From NCBI RefSeq assembly GCF_022919095.1, contig NZ_CP095073.1, positions 2,604,001 through 2,668,000 of the forward strand: a stretch of DNA of 64,000 bases. The letters run 5' to 3'. This document shows, one piece after another, positions 18,290-26,010 of this stretch (position 1 is the stretch's first letter; the number at the start of each line of letters is the position of its first letter). The notes below the pieces were generated by a model. The model worked only from the letters and a program-made list of their open reading frames with translations, was not told the DNA's origin and did not search any database. The DNA comes from Halobacillus salinarum (lineage in GTDB: Bacteria; Bacillota; Bacilli; Bacillales; Halobacillaceae). The translations under genes were made by a program, and so were the position numbers.

Positions 18290-18299
18290 GTAAAGGTTT

Positions 18300-18524
18300 T
18301 TATTTCATTTGGTTGTTCATAGAACGCATCATCTGGTTAATTTTCTTCTGCGACGGCTTCTGACCCATCTGCATCATTAAGGTTCGAAGCATTTGTTCAT
18401 TAATAGGCGGGTTTTTCTTCAAATAGTTCATCATATATCTTCTAGCGATGAAAAAGCCAAGGGCTACTCCACCGATCAGAGCTAATACCGCAATGATGAT
18501 TACCCATACAATCCCCAGTGTCAT
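18300..18524 (-). CDS. yneF: Small membrane protein YneF (UPF0154)
   Basis: A 74-residue protein with one N-terminal membrane span and the conserved tail [19 protein letters not shown] and [17 protein letters not shown]. Function unknown. The ATG at 18524 has GGAGGAAG upstream and gives the family's normal N-terminus; the longer frame is not needed. Confidence 0.9.
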   Translation of the reverse strand: MTLGIVWVIIIAVLALIGGVALGFFIARRYMMNYLKKNPPINEQMLRTLMMQMGQKPSQKKINQMMRSMNNQMK

Positions 18525-18598
18525 CGATTTGTCTTCCTCCTTCGTGTTGTCTCCCATAACAGTATAGTAAAATGCTCATTTGAATACAATAGGGCATT

Positions 18599-19021
18599 TT
18601 ACGATAATAATCGCTGACGGGCTAACGATGAAATCCATCCATAGTGTTCGCCGTTTTTTTCTAAAATATAAAAGGATTGATGGCATTTTCTTAAAGGCTG
18701 AAAGATCATGCGTTCAGCCTGCCAGAGACTATTACACTGAAAGAGACAGCTATTATTCTTATTCGTAATTATACCATATTTTTCAGCCTCATTAAAAAAA
18801 GGAAAGCGATCCATTGAAACCATGCTTCCTCTATGGCTGGCGTCCATATTTTCAATCCAATCTATGTATGGAAAAGGCTCGGTAATATATTCAACCTGTT
18901 TTCTATAGATCTCAGACTTCGGATAGCGGAGATATTCGAGAAAAAAACGTTTCATTAGTTCTACCTTATAATAATACATGACGCTGATTTCGGACTTTAT
19001 AGCATAAATAGTAAACTGCAT
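18599..19021 (-). CDS. sirA: Sporulation inhibitor of replication SirA
   Basis: A 140-residue protein with the length and pattern of SirA (YneE): N-terminal MQFTIYAIKSE strand, YYYKVELMKRFFLEYL helix, C-terminal YGWISSLARQRLL. SirA binds DnaA domain I when Spo0A is active and stops new rounds of replication in cells entering sporulation. Sequence identity in the family is low, so position between yneF and tkt is part of the evidence. AAGGAG lies eight bases before the ATG at 19021. Confidence 0.82.
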   Translation of the reverse strand: MQFTIYAIKSEISVMYYYKVELMKRFFLEYLRYPKSEIYRKQVEYITEPFPYIDWIENMDASHRGSMVSMDRFPFFNEAEKYGIITNKNNSCLFQCNSLWQAERMIFQPLRKCHQSFYILEKNGEHYGWISSLARQRLLS

Positions 19022-19118
19022 CCTAATCACTCCTTGGTCGTATTATAACGATTTCAAAGAGCGAAAGTTGTCACATTATGACATCCGATGCTTTCGATTT
19101 TTGTCTAAACAAAAGCAG

Positions 19119-19154
19119 AAAAAAGCAAGCTGCTGCCCGTTAGCAGCAGCTGCC
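19119..19154 (-). terminator. Terminator after transketolase
   Basis: GCAGCTGCTGC/GCAGCAGCTTGC stem with a TTTTTT tail on the minus strand. Confidence 0.85.
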
Positions 19155-19161
19155 TCCTTGA

Positions 19162-21168
19162 TTAGGAATTCATAAGATTTTCTGCATGCTTGACTACATT
19201 TTCTACGGTAAAGCCGTAATTCTTAATAATTTCATCTCCTGGTGCAGAAGCTCCGAAGGTATCGATTCCAAGGATAGAACCATCTAATCCTACGAAACGT
19301 TCCCATCCGAAGGAAGCTCCCATTTCTACTGCGAGACGCTTACGGACATTAGAAGGCAGAACGCTTTCTTGGTAATCCTTACTTTGTGTCTTGAATCGAT
19401 CAAAGGAAGGAACACTTACAACGCGTACGTCATAGCCTTTTTTCTTCAATTCATCCTGAGCCTTAGCGATAAGCTGCACTTCAGAGCCTGAGGCAAGAAG
19501 AATCGCATCTGGTTCTTCTTTTTCAGAATCGCTGATAATATAAGCTCCACGTTTTACGCCATCATAAGCATTCTCTGCTGTCCCCTCTAGAGTTGGAAGC
19601 CCCTGACGGGTAAGGACAAGCGCTGTTGGTGTAGTATTGGATTCCAGAGCAATTCTCCAAGCTGCACTTGTTTCATTCCCATCTGCTGGACGAATTAAGG
19701 AAAGATTCGGGATCGCGCGCAGCGAAGCAAGATGTTCTACAGGTTCATGTGTAGGTCCATCTTCTCCTACCGCAATAGAATCATGAGTGAAAACGTAATT
19801 AACAGGGAGATTCATAATCGCTGATAAGCGCAAAGCAGGACGCAGATAGTCACTGAATACAAAGAATGTTCCGCCGTAGACTTTTAAGCCGCCATGCAGC
19901 GCCATACCGTTTAAAGCAGCAGCCATGGCAAATTCTCTTACCCCGAACCAAATGTTACGGCCGGCGTAATTCACACGGGAAAAGTCCTCTTCCCCTTTGA
20001 CTGTCGTTTTATTAGAACCTGCGAGGTCGGCACTGCCGCCAAAGAAGTAAGGTACAGCCTCGGATAAGGCATTAATCACTTCACCGGAAGCAGCACGGGT
20101 GGCAAGCTTATCTTCTCCAGCTGTAAAGGAAGGCAGTTCTTTGTCCCACCCTTCAGGCATTTCACCATTAATCGCAGCCTCTAGCTCTGCCCCAAGCTCC
20201 GGATGAGCTTCCTTGTAATTTTTCATCAGCTCATTCCAGGCTTTCTCTTTCTCTTCACCTTGGTCACGTACTTTTTCTTTGAAATCTTGATAAACTTCAT
20301 CTGGTACATGGAAAGGCTCATGGTCCCAGTTGTAAAATTCTTTTGCTGCTGTTACTTCTTCATCACCTAATGGAGCGCCGTGAGAGGCTGACTTTCCTGA
20401 TTTGGTTGGTGCTCCGTAGCCAATAACGGTTTTTACTTCAATCATAGTCGGCTGTGCAGTGTTTTGCTTCGCACTTTCAATCGCACGGGCAATGGCTTCT
20501 GTATCAGTCCCGTCTTCTACACGAATGACCTGCCATCCATAAGCTTCGTAGCGTTTCTCTACACTTTCACTGAAAGAACGGTCCAAATCTCCGTCAAGAG
20601 AAATGTCATTGGAATCGTAAAGCACGATCAATTTTCCGAGACCTAAGTGGCCCGCTAACGATGCAGATTCCTGAGAGACGCCTTCCATTAGGTCGCCATC
20701 CCCACAGATCGCAAATGTATAGTGATCGACTACATTATAGTCTTCGCGATTATACTTTGCTGCTAAATGGGCTTCTGCCATCGCCATTCCTGTAGACATA
20801 GCAAGTCCTTGTCCGAGGGGTCCTGTTGTGGCATCTACGCCGTCCGTATAACCGTATTCCGGATGCCCTGGAGTTTTGGACTCCCATTGACGGAATGATT
20901 TTAAATCGTCAATTTTCACGTTATAACCAGAGAGATGAAGCAAGCTGTATAACAGCATAGAACCATGACCTGCAGAAAGCACAAAGCGGTCGCGGTTAAA
21001 CCAATGAGAATTATTTGGATTGTGGTTCATAAATTTCGTCCAAAGGGTGTATGCCATCGGAGCTGCTCCCATTGGCATACCAGGATGTCCTGAGTTTGCT
21101 TTTTCAACTGCATCAATTGCCAGCGTTCGAATCGTATTAATAGAAGTTTGTTCAAGGCTGTTGGCCAT
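19162..21168 (-). CDS. tkt: Transketolase
   Basis: Thiamine-diphosphate enzyme of the pentose phosphate pathway that moves two-carbon units between sugar phosphates. 668 residues, standard. The TPP site GDGDLMEG (about 155-162), the N-terminal [11 protein letters not shown], the central [14 protein letters not shown] and C-terminal [11 protein letters not shown] segments are intact. The ATG at 21168 has AAAGGAG seven to eight bases upstream; the longer frame is disregarded. Single gene. Confidence 0.96.
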   Translation of the reverse strand: MANSLEQTSINTIRTLAIDAVEKANSGHPGMPMGAAPMAYTLWTKFMNHNPNNSHWFNRDRFVLSAGHGSMLLYSLLHLSGYNVKIDDLKSFRQWESKTPGHPEYGYTDGVDATTGPLGQGLAMSTGMAMAEAHLAAKYNREDYNVVDHYTFAICGDGDLMEGVSQESASLAGHLGLGKLIVLYDSNDISLDGDLDRSFSESVEKRYEAYGWQVIRVEDGTDTEAIARAIESAKQNTAQPTMIEVKTVIGYGAPTKSGKSASHGAPLGDEEVTAAKEFYNWDHEPFHVPDEVYQDFKEKVRDQGEEKEKAWNELMKNYKEAHPELGAELEAAINGEMPEGWDKELPSFTAGEDKLATRAASGEVINALSEAVPYFFGGSADLAGSNKTTVKGEEDFSRVNYAGRNIWFGVREFAMAAALNGMALHGGLKVYGGTFFVFSDYLRPALRLSAIMNLPVNYVFTHDSIAVGEDGPTHEPVEHLASLRAIPNLSLIRPADGNETSAAWRIALESNTTPTALVLTRQGLPTLEGTAENAYDGVKRGAYIISDSEKEEPDAILLASGSEVQLIAKAQDELKKKGYDVRVVSVPSFDRFKTQSKDYQESVLPSNVRKRLAVEMGASFGWERFVGLDGSILGIDTFGASAPGDEIIKNYGFTVENVVKHAENLMNS

Positions 21169-21304
21169 GTTCAAATTTCTCCTTTCTCTTCTGTTATATG
21201 TAACATGTATAATCCTATAATGAAAACGTTCCAGTGACAAGCATTCTCTTTGGATTTCTTTACTTTTCCAATAGAAAGGCGCGGGATTCCCTTCATTTCA
21301 CAAA

Positions 21305-21336
21305 CAAAGAAACCGTACCTCATAAAAAGGTACGGG
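21305..21336 (-). terminator. Terminator after ynzC
   Basis: Eight-base perfect stem CCGTACCT/AGGTACGG and a TTTCTTTG tail on the minus strand; ends the SOS operon. Confidence 0.8.
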
Positions 21337-21337
21337 C

Positions 21338-21571
21338 TTAGTGCTTCTTTTCATTTCTTTGCATTTGCTTTACCTTTTCAGGCGTGACATCGTTCCCTTC
21401 CGGGTCAATGACTTTCATTCCTTTAAGCTGGTTTTTAAAAGACTTGCGGACATTTTTTAAATATTCCTGGCGCAATTCCTGCTGCTCTTTTTTTTCTTCT
21501 TTATCTAAACCTTCTTGTTTGGATTTCTTTGAAAGCTCGTTAATTCGATTAATCTTACCTTTAGATAACAT
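21338..21571 (-). CDS. ynzC: DUF896 protein YnzC
   Basis: A 77-residue charged helical protein of the UPF0291/DUF896 family, with the helix-loop-helix segment INRINELSKKSKQEGLDKEEK typical of it (the region is at residues 8-28). In B. subtilis ynzC is the last gene of the yneA-yneB-ynzC SOS operon; the same order and a terminator are seen here. Function unknown. Confidence 0.87.
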   Translation of the reverse strand: MLSKGKINRINELSKKSKQEGLDKEEKKEQQELRQEYLKNVRKSFKNQLKGMKVIDPEGNDVTPEKVKQMQRNEKKH

Positions 21572-21636
21572 AACGCATACCCCTTTTGTATGGTAAGTTC
21601 CATGAAAAAAACAAGCGCCAAAAGGACCCTTGTCTT

Positions 21637-22332
<696 letters not shown>

Positions 22333-22344
22333 TTATTCTACCAG

Positions 22345-22440
22345 CTATCCTGTAATTACCATAGAGAAATACAAAAACGCTACACTGACCACGAACAAAA
22401 TGATATAAGTGACATCAAGTTTTGATAGTTTATTAAACAT
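22345..22440 (-). CDS. 31-residue single-span membrane peptide in the yneA position
   Basis: A 31-codon gene: MFNKLSKLDV head, then a hydrophobic stretch at residues 11-29 (TYIILFVVSV AFLYFSMVI) and a TG end. Lysines at 4 and 7 predict an N-in orientation. GGAGGG lies nine bases before the ATG. It is first in the LexA-controlled unit with yneB and ynzC, exactly where B. subtilis has the ~103-residue division inhibitor YneA (membrane span plus LysM). Only 39 bases separate its stop from yneB, so no LysM domain can follow, even after a frameshift. I infer an SOS-induced membrane peptide, possibly a minimal YneA or an analogue of TisB/SidA; no homologue is recognised. Confidence 0.72.
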   Translation of the reverse strand: MFNKLSKLDVTYIILFVVSVAFLYFSMVITG

Positions 22441-22460
22441 GTACTATTCCCTCCAAATAA

Positions 22461-22489
22461 GAACGAACGTTCCTTAAGAACCTCTGTTC
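22461..22489. promoter_or_regulatory. Two LexA boxes in the leader of the yneB operon
   Basis: GAACGAACGTTC (22461-22472) and GAACCTCTGTTC (22478-22489, followed by G) both fit GAAC-N4-GTTC. They lie 17 bases apart, downstream of the -10 of the yneB-operon promoter, as roadblock or cooperative sites. Confidence 0.8.
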
Positions 22490-22505
22490 GCTTTTTGTTA
22501 ATTCC

Positions 22506-22533
22506 ATTATATACGAACACAGGTTCTTGTCAA
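22506..22533 (-). promoter_or_regulatory. Consensus SOS promoter of the peptide-yneB-ynzC operon with LexA box
   Basis: On the minus strand a perfect TTGACA (22528-22533) and perfect TATAAT (22506-22511) are 16 bases apart, and the spacer contains the LexA box GAACCTGTGTTC (22515-22526). A very strong promoter that depends on LexA for silence. Confidence 0.85.
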
Positions 22534-22543
22534 CAGTTTTTTC

Positions 22544-22582
22544 GAACGCGTGTTTGTATTTATTTTAGATGCATGGTACAAT
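22544..22582 (+). promoter_or_regulatory. lexA promoter with LexA box
   Basis: TTGTAT (22554-22559) and TACAAT (22577-22582) with a 17-base spacer. A one-mismatch LexA box, GAACGCGTGTTT (22544-22555), overlaps the -35, giving autoregulation. Confidence 0.75.
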
Positions 22583-22619
22583 GTGGTTACTATAATCCTA
22601 TGTACGAGGTGTCAATTCT

Positions 22620-23242
22620 ATGAGTAAACTTTCAAAGCGGCAGCAGGAAATACTAGATTTTATTAAAGACCAGGTTCTATTAAAGGGGTATCCCCCTCAG
22701 TAAGGGAAATCGGACAATCCGTAGGTCTTGCTTCAAGTTCTACCGTTCACGGACATCTATCCAGACTTGAAAAGAAAGGCTATATCAGGCGTGATCCGAC
22801 TAAGCCACGGGCGATCGAGGTCATAGAGCTGGAAGAAGACCACAGCATTCCAAGAAGCGAAGCTTCTTATGCACCTGTAATTGGTAAAGTTACAGCTGGT
22901 TCACCCATTACAGCCGTCGAAAACATTGAGGAATATGTGCCGCTCCCAGACTCTCTCGCAGGCTCGGAACAGAACACCTTCGTGCTGATTGTTCAAGGGG
23001 AAAGTATGATTGAAGCAGGAATCTTAAACGGGGATATGGTCGTCGTCAGACAGCAGCAGACCGCTCAAAACGGAGATATCGTTGTCGCGATGACAGAGGA
23101 TGAGGAAGCGACAGTAAAACGATTCTTTAAAGAGAGAGACCACATTCGTCTGCAGCCGGAGAACGCCACCATGAATCCGATCATCCTTAATGATGTATCC
23201 ATTCTAGGAAAAGTTGTCGGCTTATACCGTACCGTTCATTAA
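22620..23242 (+). pseudogene. lexA: SOS repressor LexA, frameshifted near codon 26
   Basis: Repressor that binds GAAC-N4-GTTC boxes and self-cleaves with RecA. ATG at 22620 follows GAGGTG. The N-terminus reads MSKLSKRQQEILDFI and proceeds to KGYPP, then hits a stop because the C run at 22692-22696 has five Cs where six would give KGYPPSVREIG. After that the frame is intact: [11 protein letters not shown] recognition helix, TAGSP cleavage site, GESMIEAG with catalytic Ser, ATVKRFF with catalytic Lys. Restored length is 207 residues. Probably a homopolymer sequencing error; if real, the cell would lack LexA and express SOS genes constantly. Confidence 0.85.
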
Positions 23243-23245
23243 TAA

Positions 23246-23285
23246 AAGCTGGAAATCAAGAACTACTTGATTTCCAGCTTTTTTT
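23246..23285 (+). terminator. Terminator after lexA
   Basis: Fifteen-base perfect arms AAGCTGGAAATCAAG/CTTGATTTCCAGCTT with a five-base loop and a TTTTT tail. Confidence 0.92.
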
Positions 23286-23294
23286 GATGGTATT

Positions 23295-23328
23295 ATATAT
23301 CATAATGATACATATCATCATGATATAT
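23295..23328 (+). promoter_or_regulatory. Palindromic operator of the padR gene
   Basis: Arms ATATATCATAATGATA (23295-23310) and TATCATCATGATATAT (23313-23328) pair at 15 of 16 positions around a two-base centre. It sits immediately before the ribosome site of the PadR gene, over its promoter region, fitting autorepression by a dimeric regulator. Confidence 0.65.
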
Positions 23329-23346
23329 ATAAAGGTGGCAGAAAAA

Positions 23347-23898
23347 GTGGTAAAAATGAACCATACAACTTACGCTATTCTCGGTTTATTAACAGCAGGC
23401 TGTCATACAGGCTATGACGTGAAACAAATGATGGACAACAGTTTGAATCACTTTTGGAAAATCAGCTATGGACAAATTTATCCCACACTTCGCCAATTGG
23501 CGGATGAAGGATTCGCGGAAGTCAGCACGGCGAACGAGGGAGGGAAACCCGATAGAAAAGAATATGTGATTACGGAAAGAGGCAAGGAAGCCCTTGAGCA
23601 ATGGGTCAGCGGTCCTCTTTCCTCTTTACCCACTGAGAGAAACGAGCTGCTTCTAAAATTATTTTTCAGCCGCCATCAGCCAGCTGAAAAGGCCATAGCC
23701 CAAGTCGAAGCTTACTTGAACAGTCTACAAGAACGCTACAATGCTTATCTCACCATCGAGCATTCCATTCTATCAAGCTGTGCGTTTGATGCTGACGCCA
23801 AATACGGGTTGATTACACTGGAATATGGAAAAAAGGTGACGAAAGCTGCTATTGAATGGTGTGAACACACAATACAGCAATTAGAGGAGGAAGAATAA
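23347..23898 (+). CDS. PadR-family transcriptional regulator
   Basis: A 183-residue PadR protein: winged-helix domain from TTYAILGLLTAG to about residue 85 (FWKISYGQIYPTLRQLADEGF, within 40-60), then the C-terminal Vir-like helical domain (~95-180) used for dimerisation. GTG at 23347 is eight bases after AAAGGTGG; the ATG at 23356 is the alternative. A near-perfect palindrome upstream suggests self-control. The DUF4188 gene follows at once and is its likely target. Effector unknown. Confidence 0.8.
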   Translation: MVKMNHTTYAILGLLTAGCHTGYDVKQMMDNSLNHFWKISYGQIYPTLRQLADEGFAEVSTANEGGKPDRKEYVITERGKEALEQWVSGPLSSLPTERNELLLKLFFSRHQPAEKAIAQVEAYLNSLQERYNAYLTIEHSILSSCAFDADAKYGLITLEYGKKVTKAAIEWCEHTIQQLEEEE

Positions 23899-23899
23899 A

Positions 23900-24388
23900 T
23901 TGAGAAAAAGAATATATACCGGCCGCAATATTCCGAATGAAGACGGAGTGGTTGTGTTTTTAATTGGTATGAGAGTGAATAAGTGGAGAGCAGTTCATAA
24001 ATGGCTCCCGGTCTTTAAGGCAATGCCGCCGATGATCAAGGAATTGTACACAACAAAAGACCTCGGCTTTTTATCGATGGAAACATTTGCAGGAATCAGA
24101 ACGACTCTCATGGTGCAGTATTGGCGGTCTTCTGAACAGTTGATTTCCTATGCTCATAATGAGAAGCATCTAAATGCGTGGAAGAATTTTAATGATAAAA
24201 TGAGAAACAACAATGCCGTCGGTATTTATCACGAAACGTATCTCGTTCCAGAAGGTAATTGTGAAGGAATATATCGTAATATGCCTCTATTCGGACTAGG
24301 TCAAGCGTTAGGTCAAAAGCCAGTAACTAATGACATGCAATCTTCACGGCAGCGATTAAAAAAAGCTGGAAATACTGCTGCTCCTTAA
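23900..24388 (+). CDS. DUF4188 protein (dimeric alpha/beta-barrel type)
   Basis: A 162-residue protein of the DUF4188 group, related to small heme-dependent dehydratase/monooxygenase-like barrels. Visible segments are VFLIGMRVNKW, KWLPVFKAMPPMIKEL, TTLMVQYWRSSEQLISYA and GIYHETYLV. Activity is unknown. TTG start, nine bases after GAGGAGG; the padR stop lies one base upstream, so the pair is an operon. PadR plus DUF4188 pairs suggest a chemical-stress response (inference). Confidence 0.7.
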   Translation: MRKRIYTGRNIPNEDGVVVFLIGMRVNKWRAVHKWLPVFKAMPPMIKELYTTKDLGFLSMETFAGIRTTLMVQYWRSSEQLISYAHNEKHLNAWKNFNDKMRNNNAVGIYHETYLVPEGNCEGIYRNMPLFGLGQALGQKPVTNDMQSSRQRLKKAGNTAAP

Positions 24389-24394
24389 ACTCTT

Positions 24395-24613
24395 TTAAGA
24401 GCCCGTTTTACTTCCTTTGTAAGGATAAGCTGACAAAATGTTTTCTTTGTTAAAAGAACGGAGTCCTTGCCGATGAAAACAGTAGGCAAACACTACACTT
24501 TTCTTAACTGCAATGACTTTTATTAACCGCTGGGAAAGCTGCTGGTCCTGATCCAAATAAATAATTTCCAGAAGGTCCTGCTTTTCTTTAGACCGCCTAA
24601 GTAAAGCATCCAC
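24395..24613 (-). CDS. WYL-domain mini-protein under LexA control
   Basis: A 72-residue protein beginning (M)DALLRRSKEK. The core LLEIIYLDQDQQLSQRLIKV ... VVFAYCFHRQGLRSFNKENILSA fits the WYL-domain pattern (strand with Y, strand ending in AY, R-x-F followed by I), without the usual HTH. Stand-alone WYL domains can be ligand- or DNA-sensing modulators; no function is known for this one. GTG start, five bases after GGGGGTGG. A perfect LexA box sits just upstream, so it should be SOS-induced. Convergent with the DUF4188 gene, seven bases from it. Confidence 0.65.
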   Translation of the reverse strand: MDALLRRSKEKQDLLEIIYLDQDQQLSQRLIKVIAVKKSVVFAYCFHRQGLRSFNKENILSAYPYKGSKTGS

Positions 24614-24631
24614 AAAAACCACCCCCAATAA

Positions 24632-24651
24632 GAACGTTTGTTCTTATTATA
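24632..24651 (-). promoter_or_regulatory. LexA box and -10 of the WYL mini-gene
   Basis: GAACAAACGTTC (24632-24643 on the minus strand) is a perfect LexA box within a longer palindrome AAGAACGTTTGTTCTT. A perfect TATAAT (24646-24651) lies two bases upstream, so LexA would block the start of transcription. Confidence 0.75.
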
Positions 24652-24784
24652 TGAGTGAACCAAGCTTTTGTATACTTGTAATTTATAGTAAAGATGCTAT
24701 TGCGTTCAAATAAACAGAAAATTCCTTGGATCATTGTTGATATTTCCAATTTTCGGGTAAAGATAGGGTAAGGAGGTGGATTCA

Positions 24785-25444
24785 TTGGAACCTTACAAAA
24801 TGGTTAGAATAGTACTCAATGAATTTGAATTTAACGACGAGCATAAGCAGCAGTTTCTATATGATGAAATTTTGGACATTCTTCATAAACATAACTTCCC
24901 TGGAGCGACTGCTTACAGGTCTTCAGAGGGCATCAGTGGTGATGGCATATTCCGCATGGCTCTTCTCGAAGACCCCGCTTACAATAACCTGCCTGTCGTA
25001 GTCGAATCAGCAGGTAAACACCTGCAGGTAGAAGCAGCCGTTCGTGATTTAAGACTAAGACTTACTAAGGGAGAGATACTCGTTATGGAAGGATATAAGT
25101 TGATGAAAGAAGAGCACCTTGACCCTGGAAGGCATTACATGTTGAAAATATTTCTCCAGGAATCACACAAGTGGTTCGAATCCCCGCTTTACCAAACAAT
25201 ACTGGAAGATCTAAATGAGCGAGGTTTTATTTGGACTACTGTAACAAAAGGGATTGAAGGGTTTGGCAGAAATCATCCAATTCATGAAGACTCGTCCTTC
25301 TTTTCTTTTCATGCTGCTGAACCTGTTATAATTGAGACGGCAGCCTCCGGTGCAATCATAAATGAAATGATCCCTGCTCTTAGAGAGAAAGTTACCGAGG
25401 GATTTATATTTGTAACTCCTGTTGATGTTATCTTAGATCAATGA
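24785..25444 (+). CDS. Tandem DUF190 (PII-like) protein
   Basis: A 219-residue protein made of two DUF190 units: ~1-105 (MVRIVLNEFEF ... LHKHNFPGATAYRSSEGISG ... LPVVVESAG) and ~115-219 (YMLKIFLQESHKWFESPLYQTIL ... GFIWTTVTKGIEGFG ... VIIETAAS). DUF190 proteins have a ferredoxin-like, PII-like fold, usually single-domain and often beside fluoride channels (CrcB); no crcB is here. The partner and ligand are unknown. I choose the TTG at 24785, eight bases after AAGGAGG, because the earlier GTG overlaps that site. Confidence 0.72.
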   Translation: MEPYKMVRIVLNEFEFNDEHKQQFLYDEILDILHKHNFPGATAYRSSEGISGDGIFRMALLEDPAYNNLPVVVESAGKHLQVEAAVRDLRLRLTKGEILVMEGYKLMKEEHLDPGRHYMLKIFLQESHKWFESPLYQTILEDLNERGFIWTTVTKGIEGFGRNHPIHEDSSFFSFHAAEPVIIETAASGAIINEMIPALREKVTEGFIFVTPVDVILDQ

Positions 25445-25632
25445 ATGAACACATGTTAAACGTCCGGTAAGCATATTCATGAGTGGGTATAACATCAAAC
25501 CTACTTTCCGAGGCTGCAGTTGTTTTATTAAGTTTTGTTTGCTAATTGCCACATTTCGACAATTAGTAAGTCTGTTAGATTAGAATAGAACATAATGGAA
25601 GTTTTATAATCTAAGAGGCAGGAGCGCTAATA

Positions 25633-25803
25633 ATGAACAGAACTTGTTTAGAAAAACAAATTGAAAAAACCCGCATAAAAATGTATGAAGCTTATAACAA
25701 CGCTGAACAATATGACGTCGTTTTAAAAATCTCCCAAGAACTTGACGGCTTATTAAACAGACTGCAAAACTTAAGCACCAAGAGAAGTAAGCCCCCTGAG
25801 TGA
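25633..25803 (+). CDS. Spo0E-like aspartyl-phosphate phosphatase
   Basis: A 56-residue protein of the Spo0E family: two short helices with the signature SQELDGLLNRLQNL at about residues 34-47 and the N-terminal LEKQIEKTRIKMYEAY helix. These proteins remove phosphate from Spo0A~P and delay sporulation. AGGAG lies nine bases before the ATG. Single gene between the DUF190 gene and glnA. Which of Spo0E, YisI or YnzD it corresponds to is undecided. Confidence 0.82.
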   Translation: MNRTCLEKQIEKTRIKMYEAYNNAEQYDVVLKISQELDGLLNRLQNLSTKRSKPPE

Positions 25804-25971
25804 CTCCTGTTTCGCCCAGCCTCTTTCTTAAACCTCTCATTCCCCCCACGCCTCTACAGTGACACTCCGCTCTGTTAACTTAATAAGGATTTTGATAATT
25901 CGACTGCACCTTGGAGTAGCCTGCTGTGAAAAGTCAGGCTGGCGCCGATATTTAAGGATTGATCTATACAC

Positions 25972-26006
25972 AAAAAACCTCGACGCTTTCTACGTCGAGG
26001 TTTTCT
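25972..26006 (-). terminator. Terminator after glnA
   Basis: Perfect stem ACCTCGACG/CGTCGAGGT, seven-base loop, TTTTTTG tail on the minus strand. Confidence 0.9.
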
Positions 26007-26010
26007 TTGT

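Noticed and set aside
21200-21235. Half cre-like word ATGAAAACGTTCC upstream of tkt
   Set aside because: Only the left half fits the CcpA consensus; the right half has four mismatches.
22937-23242. Separate small LexA-like gene starting at an internal ATG
   Set aside because: It is the C-terminal part of lexA after a one-base frame break; the N-terminal part with its own ribosome site and promoter is directly upstream.
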